DNA from: Rhodothermota bacterium
GTDB taxonomy: Bacteria; Hydrogenedentota; Hydrogenedentia; Hydrogenedentales; GCA-2746185
Length of the DNA stretch: 11,434 nt
Assembly: GCA_009885415.1 (NCBI GenBank)
Contig: VFKU01000273.1
Span: 1 to 11,434, forward strand
Direction: 5' to 3'
The notes below the pieces were generated by a model, which ran no database searches, was not told where the DNA came from, and was given only the letters and a program-made list of their open reading frames with translations. Both the position numbers and the translations under genes were made by a program. Shown here piece by piece: positions 1-6,684 of the stretch. Numbering within the stretch: the first letter of the stretch is position 1; every line of letters starts with the position of its first letter.

Positions 1-1
1 C

Positions 2-130
2 CAGTTGGTGATCGCCCAGGCCGATCAGGTCGTCGAGAACCCGTACCGCGGCAAGTACCAGGGCCAGCGCGTTACGACCGGATCGCGCATTCATCTCGAC
101 GCCGAAGTTCGCAACGCCGGTACGGACTGA
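2..130 (+). CDS. C-terminal end of an unidentified protein (partial)
   Basis: An open frame enters from the left edge and ends at TGA (128-130), giving the last 42 residues of a protein. The tail contains NPYRGKYQGQRVTTGSRIHL and ends RNAGTD. I recognise no family in it, and it shows no membrane segment or metal-binding motif. It is tail-to-tail with the NAD kinase gene, with only 4 nt between the two stop codons and no terminator-like hairpin in that gap. The frame is supported by being open from the edge and by its tight fit against the next gene. Function is unknown. Confidence 0.55.
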   Translation, partial: QLVIAQADQVVENPYRGKYQGQRVTTGSRIHLDAEVRNAGTD

Positions 131-134
131 AGCC

Positions 135-845
135 TCACTCCGGCATCAAGAGGATCGCTTTTTCCTCGGCCCTGCGGATGGTCAGCGTGTCGCCCGCGTC
201 GGCGTCGAAAATCTCCGGCGCGCTGTCGTGCGCGATCACGGCGGGTCCGCGCGTGATCTGCACGCGCACGACGGTGTCCTCGGGGACAATCACGTGGGTC
301 GTGTGTTCGTTCGTATACTTAAACGCCACGCCGATGCCCTGCCAAAAGACTCCGCGCGTGATCTGGTTGAAGTAGGCCGTGCTGCCGAAGGGCGAGCAGA
401 CGACGAATCCGTCGCCGATGATTTCGTGGTCCGGCGCGGAGCCGTAGGCCTGGCCGTCGAACCACACGCGGTAGCGCAGCGACGACGTCACGCGCCCCAT
501 GTGCCCGCTGACTTCATTGAGCGCGACGAGATGGTGTGCGGCGCGCTTCGACTCTAACTCGACGTCACAGGCGAGCTTGAGGTGCCCGTGCGGCACCAGC
601 CGCCCTTGCGCGAGCCGCGCGATCACGACTTCTGGCGGGTCCGGGATGCAGCGCGCGCCACGGCGGCTGTTGCGCAGCGGCACTTTGGGCACACCCGGCC
701 AGAGCCGCTCCGCCGCCAGCAAGGTTCCGTCGCCGCCGAAACACACGACCGTGTCCGGATCCTTCGAGACGATGTGCAGCGCCGCGTGCTTTTCGATCAG
801 CGGGCGCAGTTTTTCGGCCTCATGACCATACAGCAGGATATTCAT
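135..845 (-). CDS. nadK: NAD kinase, short divergent form
   Basis: Predicted ATP-dependent NAD+ kinase making NADP+ in the cytoplasm; 236 residues, shorter than the roughly 290 of typical bacterial NadK. The diagnostic GGDGT motif is at residues 37-41, the N-E pair of the NAD-binding loop at 110-111 (ALNEVSGH), and the second signature GDGFVVCSPFGSTAY at about 144-158. The usual GIN..GFL segment after GGDGT is not recognisable; a basic stretch, VPLRNSRRGARC (55-66), takes its place. ATG at 845 is chosen because the family homology begins there. A longer in-frame stretch upstream only overlaps the permease gene and reads as coding shadow. An in-frame GTG at 866 is an alternative; AAGGA lies 13 nt upstream of the ATG, a rather long spacing. 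It is the last gene of the leftward block, 44 nt after the permease stop. Confidence 0.88.
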   Translation of the reverse strand: MNILLYGHEAEKLRPLIEKHAALHIVSKDPDTVVCFGGDGTLLAAERLWPGVPKVPLRNSRRGARCIPDPPEVVIARLAQGRLVPHGHLKLACDVELESKRAAHHLVALNEVSGHMGRVTSSLRYRVWFDGQAYGSAPDHEIIGDGFVVCSPFGSTAYFNQITRGVFWQGIGVAFKYTNEHTTHVIVPEDTVVRVQITRGPAVIAHDSAPEIFDADAGDTLTIRRAEEKAILLMPE

Positions 846-889
846 GGTGTCGCAGTCATCCTTCACGCGGGACCGGCTGAGAATCGCAC

Positions 890-2512
890 TCAGATCGTCC
901 GCGATGCAAACCGGCGGGACAAGGCGAAGGTGGCGGAGACGATGATCATGAGAAACACAGCGTAGGCGAAGGCCGAGCCGACGCCTGAGCCGCGCCACTC
1001 CATATTGATGCGGATCGCGATGGGCAGATTCGAGGGGGTATACAGCAGGACCGTTGCCACGAACTCGCCCAGGCTCGAGGAGAAGACCAGCGCGGTCGCC
1101 GCGGCCAATGAGGGCGCCATGAGCGGCGCGATGACGCGGCGGAAGCAGTAACCCGGGGCCGCGCCGAGCGTGCGGGCCGCTTCGATGAGTGAGGCGTCGA
1201 AGGAGGCGACCGCCGCCGCGGCCGTGCGGGTCCACATGGGGATGAAGCGGACGAAATAGGCGAGCGGCAAAATTGCGATCGTGTTGTAGAGCGGGAGCCA
1301 GCGGTCGTTGAAGGCGGTGATGAGGTTCATGGCGAGCACCGTGCCCGGCAGCGCCCAGGGCGCCATGACCAGAAGGTTCACCCAGCGGCTGCCGGGGCGC
1401 GCGCGGCCGATGAGGTAGGCGGCCGGCAGCCCGACGATGAAACAGGACGTCGCCGCGACGAGACTCATCCACGCGCTATTTCGCACGGGGGCGAAGGCGG
1501 AGGCGTCCGCGAAGATCGTAGTGTAGTTTTCGAGCGTAAACGCGGTGGGGAGCAACTCGTCGTGCCACGCGCGGTGATCGGCGAAGGACAGCAGGACGAT
1601 GTTCGCGTGCGGCGCGAGCAGGAGCGCGACATAGCTCCACGCCAGCGCGCCGGCCAGCCAGCGTCCGCCGCGCGATCGAATCGGGCGCGGCGCGCCCTTC
1701 GCGCCGCCGGCCCCGGCCTTCTGCCGCGAGCGAAAGATCAGTACGCCGAAAAGCGACACGGCCGCCAGCACGACTGAGAGCGTAAGAGCTTCGGCCTCGT
1801 GGAATTGGCCGCGTTCGTTGAAAATCTGGACGCTGAGGTAGGGGAAATCGTTTCCAAAAAAGAGCGGGGCGCTGAAGGACGCGCCCGAATTCATGAAAGT
1901 CAGCAGCGAAGCGCCGGCCAGCGCGGGCATGAGGGCCGGCACCATGACGCGGCGAAACGCGAGCGCGCGTGTGGCGCCGAGCGTACGCGCCGCCTCCATG
2001 CGCGAAGCGTCCATGCCTTCGAGCGCGGCCGAGACCATCGTGAAGAAATACACGGAGTAGGAATACGCGTGGATGATGAGGATCGCGATCGGCCCATTCA
2101 GATTAAAATCGCCCCAGCCGGTCAGGCGCTGGACGAGCCGCGGCAGCAGACCGATGTCCGGCCCGATGAGGTAATAAAAACTGAGCGTGCCCACGAGCGG
2201 CGGGAGCGCGAAGGGCAGGTAGGCCAGTATGGTGAGCGCGCCGCGTCCCGGGAAACGGTAGTAGGAGACCGCGAGGGCAAGCCCCGTGCCCAGCACGCCC
2301 GCCGCGATCACTGAGGCGAAACCCATTGCGAGCGTGTTGAGCAGCGCTGCGCGTCCGGCGCCCTCGAGCACGGCGGCCCAGCGCCATTGCCCGGCAGCGG
2401 CAGCGAGCAGCCGGAGCGTGGGGTAGGCAATCGTGCCGCCGAGCGCGATCAGGCAGATGAGCAGGGCGCCGCGATCAGAGAAGAGCGTCACGCGGCGGGC
2501 GGGCGGGATCAC
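890..2512 (-). CDS. Fused two-domain ABC transporter permease, Fe(III)/FbpB-like
   Basis: Integral inner-membrane subunit of a binding-protein-dependent importer; 540 residues with two tandem permease domains in one chain, as in FbpB (ferric iron), ThiP (thiamine) and related systems. Each half carries the EAA loop that contacts the ATPase: EAARTLGATRALAFRR from residue 173 and EAARTLGAAPGYCFRR from 444. Hydrophobic helices fall at roughly 16-36, 60-84, 92-118, 142-162, 196-212, 244-260 in the first half and 286-310, 348-368, 378-400, 410-426, 466-490, 515-530 in the second, separated by a basic linker (about 262-284). The start is GTG at 2512; no convincing Shine-Dalgarno is visible, and the gene sits 24 nt behind the PilZ gene, so translational coupling is possible. 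No ATPase or solute-binding protein gene is in the window, so the substrate cannot be assigned; iron is only the commonest substrate of this architecture. Confidence 0.9.
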   Translation of the reverse strand: MIPPARRVTLFSDRGALLICLIALGGTIAYPTLRLLAAAAGQWRWAAVLEGAGRAALLNTLAMGFASVIAAGVLGTGLALAVSYYRFPGRGALTILAYLPFALPPLVGTLSFYYLIGPDIGLLPRLVQRLTGWGDFNLNGPIAILIIHAYSYSVYFFTMVSAALEGMDASRMEAARTLGATRALAFRRVMVPALMPALAGASLLTFMNSGASFSAPLFFGNDFPYLSVQIFNERGQFHEAEALTLSVVLAAVSLFGVLIFRSRQKAGAGGAKGAPRPIRSRGGRWLAGALAWSYVALLLAPHANIVLLSFADHRAWHDELLPTAFTLENYTTIFADASAFAPVRNSAWMSLVAATSCFIVGLPAAYLIGRARPGSRWVNLLVMAPWALPGTVLAMNLITAFNDRWLPLYNTIAILPLAYFVRFIPMWTRTAAAAVASFDASLIEAARTLGAAPGYCFRRVIAPLMAPSLAAATALVFSSSLGEFVATVLLYTPSNLPIAIRINMEWRGSGVGSAFAYAVFLMIIVSATFALSRRFASRTI

Positions 2513-2536
2513 GTGTACGCGGGCCCGCGTTCGCGC

Positions 2537-2902
2537 TCAGTGCCCGGCGACGTGCTCGCCGAGATCGTGTTCGACGTAGGTGCGAATCGCATGGTGGTCT
2601 TCGTCGCTCAATTTGGTGTAGAGAATGGCGACCTTGAAATCGCTGCTCTTAGGATACTCGGCCTCGCAGCGGATGACAATGCCTTCGGCGTTCACCACGC
2701 GATGGACCGGTCCAGGCAGATCGAGCACGATGCTCAGCTTGGTCATTTCGACGACGGGCCGCTGCGTGTGGCACAGCACCCCGCTGCAACTGATGTTGTC
2801 GATGTGGTTGATCAGGCGATCCGCCGAGGCCCCCGCCTCGGAAAGTTTGAATCCGCCGCGGCTTCTCGGGTGTCTACGACGATCTGCATCGCGATCCTTC
2901 AT
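2537..2902 (-). CDS. PilZ domain protein (candidate c-di-GMP receptor)
   Basis: Small soluble protein of 121 residues made up of a single PilZ domain. Both binding signatures are present: RxxxR at residues 9-13 (within RRRHPR) and [D/N]xSxxG at 36-41 (NISCSG). In the PilZ family these residues wrap a c-di-GMP dimer. The rest reads as a small beta-barrel (VEMTKLSIVLDLPG; NAEGIVIRCEAEY; DFKVAILYTKL) followed by a C-terminal helix. ATG at 2902 has a G-rich run (GGGGG) about 8 nt upstream. It lies 21 nt after the PagL-like gene and 24 nt before the permease, all leftward, so co-transcription is likely. It has no output domain, so it would act through a partner that cannot be identified here. Confidence 0.85.
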   Translation of the reverse strand: MKDRDADRRRHPRSRGGFKLSEAGASADRLINHIDNISCSGVLCHTQRPVVEMTKLSIVLDLPGPVHRVVNAEGIVIRCEAEYPKSSDFKVAILYTKLSDEDHHAIRTYVEHDLGEHVAGH

Positions 2903-2923
2903 GCCGTGTGCCCCCGTGGGTTC

Positions 2924-3569
2924 TCAGTGCGCCCTACGCGCCTTGAAAGTGTACCCGATTCCCAAGCCGGCGCTGTTCAGTCCCGCATTGTGTGTCGCCA
3001 GGGATGCGTTGGAAATATGATTGAGCTTCGCGGTCACGTGCCAGCGGTTCTTGAACATGTAGCCGACCCCGATTTCGTCCAGGAAATTAATCCTGCCAGA
3101 ATTACCCGTGAATTTCGCCGTTTGCGCGAGTACATTCAGCGAACCCTCCGCGCTGTTCCTTGCCGTTTGAATAACCCCGCAGCGCGACCCCGAAGCCGAA
3201 GGCGTACAAGGTCTGGCCATCGAAACCCGTCTCGTTAATATACGTGAACGGAAGCAACCGCGGGGCCACGGTCATGTGTTTGAGCACCGGAATTTCGTAA
3301 TCCGCCGCCGTGCACAGATGGAAGTCGCCGTCCCGCGAGCGGTGGCCCGACGGGAGCCCGGTGGTCACGGCCACCTCCAGACGCCATCGCGCCGCCTTGA
3401 GTCCGAGTTCGCCTTTGGGCGCGGGATCGGTTTCGGCCGGCTCGGCGGGCTTCGCCGTGCTGACGGTGCTGACATCGTCCTTCTTGGTCTCCTCCTCCTT
3501 CGCCAAAGCCGACCCGCTCATCGCCATACCCACGAGACCTACCGCAAGGATCAAGCATTCGCGTCGCAT
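2924..3569 (-). pseudogene. PagL/acyloxyacyl hydrolase-like outer-membrane deacylase, single frameshift
   Basis: Reading leftward, the N-terminal frame starts at ATG 3569 with a Sec signal (MRRECLILAVGLVGMAMSGS, then ALA as cleavage site near residue 23). It continues through a charged Pro-rich linker into beta-barrel-like sequence (APRLLPFTYINETGF; YAFGFGVALRGY), then runs out of family-like sequence and stops at 3102. The +1 frame carries the rest: NSGRINFLDEIGVGYMF, HVTAKLNHISNASL, NAGLNSAGLGIGYTF, stop at 2924. The HISNA motif supplies the catalytic His and Ser of PagL-type lipid A 3-O-deacylases, and the final F-containing strand is typical of an outer-membrane barrel. The total of 646 nt is one base more than 215 codons, so one extra base near 3130-3150 explains the break. 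This could be a true mutation, an assembly error or, less likely, recoding. An intact product would be about 214 residues. It is the first gene of the leftward block. Confidence 0.72.
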
Positions 3570-3639
3570 TGCCCAATCGCCCCTTACGTTGCTTCGCCAT
3601 TGTTTGGGCCTCTCCCTAGCAGCCCGGTAATGCACCCGC

Positions 3640-3668
3640 ATACTAAGCCCCGCTCGTGGTCGATTCAA
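3640..3668 (-). promoter_or_regulatory. Candidate sigma70 promoter for the pagL-like/pilZ/permease/nadK block
   Basis: On the minus strand, -35 TTGAAT (3668-3663), a 17-nt spacer and -10 TAGTAT (3645-3640) each match consensus at 4 of 6 positions. Initiation would fall near 3633, giving a leader of about 64 nt before the ATG at 3569. Spacing is ideal and the position is right; box quality is moderate. Confidence 0.42.
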
Positions 3669-3707
3669 TGCGTTGCTGCGTGCATGGGCGGGGCCGGTTT
3701 CCTAGGG

Positions 3708-3736
3708 TTGGCGGCGGATTTTTGATACTCTATTTC
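3708..3736 (+). promoter_or_regulatory. Weak candidate promoter for the M16 peptidase gene
   Basis: TTGGCG (3708-3713) and TATTTC (3731-3736) are separated by 17 nt but match the -10 consensus poorly; a GATACT at 3724-3729 is a better -10 but lacks a spaced -35. A promoter must lie in this 208-bp divergent gap, but I cannot fix it with confidence. Confidence 0.2.
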
Positions 3737-3777
3737 GCGCGCGACGCAGTTCGCGCCATCTCTCGGAGGGTTTTCTG

Positions 3778-6684
3778 ATGTTGTCTCGTTTGCTTCCCGC
3801 CATCGCCGTATTTGCCGCCGTGGCCGTCTGTCTGCCCGCTTCCGCCGGCTACGAGCGCGTGAACCAGCCCAATCCAAACGACCCGATGGCGGTGCACATT
3901 TATCGCCTCGACAACGGCCTGACCGTCTACCTCACGCAGAACAAAGAGACGCTGCGCTTCTATGCGGAGATCGCGGTGCGCGCGGGCAGCAAGACGGATC
4001 CCGCGAATGCGACGGGCCTCGCGCATTACCTCGAGCATTTGCTCTTCAAGGGCAATCAGACGCTCGGCTCGCTCGACTACGCCAAAGAGAAGTCCTACAT
4101 CGACAAAATCACCGCGCTCTACGGCGAGCACTTCAAGGAGACCGACGAGGCGAAGCGCAAGGCGATCTATGCGGAGATCAACCGGGTCTCACAGGAGGCC
4201 GCGGAGTTCGCCGTGCCCAACGAGATCGACAAGTTGTATAAGGCGCTTGGCGGTGACGCGCTCAATGCCCACACCTCGAACGAGGAAACGGTGTACCAGG
4301 TGTCCTTGCCGATGAACCGCCTGCGTCAGTGGGCGGCGATTGAGGGTGTGCGTTTTCAGGAGCCGGTGTTTCGCCTTTTCCACACCGAGCTTGAGGCGGT
4401 GTACGAGGAGAAGAACCGCACGCTGGACAACAAAGAGTGGGTGATCAGCGAGGCGGTCGACGCGCTCGTGTTCAAAAAGCACCCTTACGGTCAGCAGACG
4501 ACGATCGGCACCGTGGAGCACCTGAAGAACCCGAACTTGGACTTTATCCGCGATTACTTCAACACCTGGTACGTGCCGAACAACATGGCGATCTGCATCA
4601 GCGGCAATATTGATATTGACGAGGCGATCAAGGTGATCGACGAGAATTTCTCCGGGTGGAAACGCAAGGACTTGCCCGCCCCGAAGACCTTTGCGGAAGA
4701 GCCGTTGCAGGGCGAAGAGCGCGTGACCGTGAAGTACAAGGGCGAGGAGAAGGTGATTCTTTCGTTCCGGCTGCCCGGACAGAGCGATCCCGACGCCGAG
4801 GCGCTCAAGCTGGCCGACATGATTCTGGACAATTCCGTGGCCGGGCTGATCAACCTCAACCTAAACCAGGCGCAGCGTGTGCGCCAGGCCGGATCCTTCG
4901 GCTATCAGATGAACGACTACGGCGTCGAGCAGCTCTACGGCGTGCCGAAGGACGGCCAGACCCTCGACGAAGTGCAGTTGCTTCTGCTCGAACAGATCGA
5001 AAAAGTGAAGAAGGGCGAGTTTGACGACTGGGTCATTCCGGCGATTGTCACCGATTTCAAGAAGAACCGGAAGGCGGCACTCGAGTCCGACGCGGCACGC
5101 GTGAACCAGATGACGAACGCGTTCCTGGGCTTCATCGACTGGGACCACAAGGTGGCTGAGATCGCGCGCATCGAGAAGCTGACGAAGGCCGACGTGGTGC
5201 GTGTGGCGAACAAGTACTTTAGTGGCGGCTTCGTTTCTGGGCGGCGAATCGACGAGCAGCAGGAGATCCCGTCCATCGCCAAGCCGCAGATCGACCCCGT
5301 GAAGATCGACGCCACGCGCCAGTCCGAGTTTGCCCGGACGATTCTGGCGATGGAGGCCAAGCCGATCGAGCCTGTCTTCGTCGACCCGAAGAAGGACTAC
5401 ACGGTCGCCGACTACAAAGAAGGCGTGAAGCTCTATTACACGCCGAACCCCCTCAACGATTTGTTTACGCTGTCGATTCTGGTCGAGTTTGGTACTTTCG
5501 AGGACAACAAGATCGGCGTCTCGACGCTGCTGCTCGACAAATCCGGCACGAAGCGCTTCTCGGCGGAGGACCTCAAGAAAGAGTGGTATAAGCTCGGCAT
5601 GTCGGCCAGCGTAAACGCCGGTGACAACGAGACCTTCATCGCGATCAGCGGCCTCGACGAGAATTTCGAGCAGTCGCTGGCGCTGTTGATGGAGTGGATC
5701 ACGGGGCCCACGGCCGACGTGGCGACCCTGGAGGAGTTGAAGCAGATTATCTTAGTCAGCCGTCAGGACGAGCAAAAAGACCCCGGCGCGCTTAACCGGG
5801 CGCTCAGCGCTTACCACCGTTACGGCGCGGAATCGTCCTTCCTTCGGCGCTTGCCGACGGCCGAATTGCAGAAATTGACCGTGGACGAACTCCAATCGCT
5901 GATCCGCGGCCTGCTGGACTATAAGCACGTGATTACTTACACCGGCTCGCTGCCGCTCGAGCGCGTGCAGAAGGCGCTTGCGAAGATGCATCCGCTGCCT
6001 AGCACGCTGAAGGACCCGCCGCCGTATCGCTTCCTCAGAGCGCGTGCGCCCGCAGCGAACGAGGTCTTCTTTTTCAACAAGGAAGCCGCGCAGGCACAGG
6101 TGCGCATCGAGTATCCCAGCGGCGTGTACGGCCAGGAGGTGCTCACGCCGGCGGAGCTATACAACAGCTACTTCGCGGACGGCATGTCGAGCATCGTGTT
6201 CCAGGAGTTGCGCGAATCGCGCGCGCTGGCGTATTCGGCCGGCGCGCTGTACCACGTCGGCGCACGCGTCGACGAGGAGAATCTGATGATTGGCGCGATC
6301 GGTTGCCAAGCGGACAAGACGCCCGAGGCGGTCGCCGCGTTTATCGAGATCATGGACAAGCTGCCCGAATCACCCGAGCGCATGACGGAGGCCCTGACCG
6401 CGCTCGACAACCAGTACCGCACTTCGAAGCTGGGCTTCCGCGACGTGGTCGGCGCCGTGCGCGCGTGGGAGAAGCTCGGTCTCGCGCCTGACCCGCGAAG
6501 AAAACAGTTTGAAGCTTTGAAGGTGGCTGGCCTCGACACCGTGCTGGCGTTTCACAAGGAGCGCGTGAAAGATCGCGCCAAGCTCATCTCGGTCGTCGGC
6601 GACAAGACCCGCATCGACATGGAAGCGCTCAAGAAACACGGCGCGATCACCGAGGTGGGGCTGGACGCCTTGTTCGTGAACTAG
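3778..6684 (+). CDS. Secreted M16 (insulinase/pitrilysin) family zinc metallopeptidase
   Basis: Large two-halved M16 protease of 968 residues, expected in the periplasm. It opens with a Sec signal (MLSRLLPAIAVFAAVAVCLP, cleavage after ASA near residue 23). The inverted zinc motif HYLEH is at 83-87: H83 and H87 as ligands, E86 as the catalytic base. The best third ligand is E204 in ELEAVYEE (204-211), by alignment with pitrilysin ERNAVNAE. The NAHTS substrate-strand motif is at 163-167. About 66 residues lie between the zinc helix and that motif (commonly about 20), a charged helical insert I recall from a large-insulinase subfamily. The second, inactive M16 half carries ELRESRALAY at 810-819, the conserved R...Y element. 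ATG at 3778 is supported by GGAGGG at 3765-3770, 7 nt upstream, and by the signal peptide. It is monocistronic here, and its stop overlaps that of the converging gene. Natural substrate is unknown; this fold degrades peptides held in an enclosed chamber. Confidence 0.93.
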   Translation: MLSRLLPAIAVFAAVAVCLPASAGYERVNQPNPNDPMAVHIYRLDNGLTVYLTQNKETLRFYAEIAVRAGSKTDPANATGLAHYLEHLLFKGNQTLGSLDYAKEKSYIDKITALYGEHFKETDEAKRKAIYAEINRVSQEAAEFAVPNEIDKLYKALGGDALNAHTSNEETVYQVSLPMNRLRQWAAIEGVRFQEPVFRLFHTELEAVYEEKNRTLDNKEWVISEAVDALVFKKHPYGQQTTIGTVEHLKNPNLDFIRDYFNTWYVPNNMAICISGNIDIDEAIKVIDENFSGWKRKDLPAPKTFAEEPLQGEERVTVKYKGEEKVILSFRLPGQSDPDAEALKLADMILDNSVAGLINLNLNQAQRVRQAGSFGYQMNDYGVEQLYGVPKDGQTLDEVQLLLLEQIEKVKKGEFDDWVIPAIVTDFKKNRKAALESDAARVNQMTNAFLGFIDWDHKVAEIARIEKLTKADVVRVANKYFSGGFVSGRRIDEQQEIPSIAKPQIDPVKIDATRQSEFARTILAMEAKPIEPVFVDPKKDYTVADYKEGVKLYYTPNPLNDLFTLSILVEFGTFEDNKIGVSTLLLDKSGTKRFSAEDLKKEWYKLGMSASVNAGDNETFIAISGLDENFEQSLALLMEWITGPTADVATLEELKQIILVSRQDEQKDPGALNRALSAYHRYGAESSFLRRLPTAELQKLTVDELQSLIRGLLDYKHVITYTGSLPLERVQKALAKMHPLPSTLKDPPPYRFLRARAPAANEVFFFNKEAAQAQVRIEYPSGVYGQEVLTPAELYNSYFADGMSSIVFQELRESRALAYSAGALYHVGARVDEENLMIGAIGCQADKTPEAVAAFIEIMDKLPESPERMTEALTALDNQYRTSKLGFRDVVGAVRAWEKLGLAPDPRRKQFEALKVAGLDTVLAFHKERVKDRAKLISVVGDKTRIDMEALKKHGAITEVGLDALFVN

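Noticed and set aside
846..1472. A long N-terminal extension in frame with the NAD kinase
   Set aside because: It lies wholly opposite permease codons on the same strand in another frame, has an Arg/His/Pro-rich composition typical of GC-rich shadow, and no family similarity. NadK homology begins at the ATG at 845.
3144..3149. Programmed frameshift at the GGAGGG in the PagL-like gene
   Set aside because: There is no recognisable slippery heptamer or downstream pseudoknot, and the crossover may equally lie a few codons later; simple mutation or sequencing error is more economical.
2387..3238. Plus-strand open frame of 283 codons across the permease start, PilZ and the PagL-like gene
   Set aside because: It crosses three recognisable genes on the other strand, has no visible domain and a composition typical of antisense shadow.
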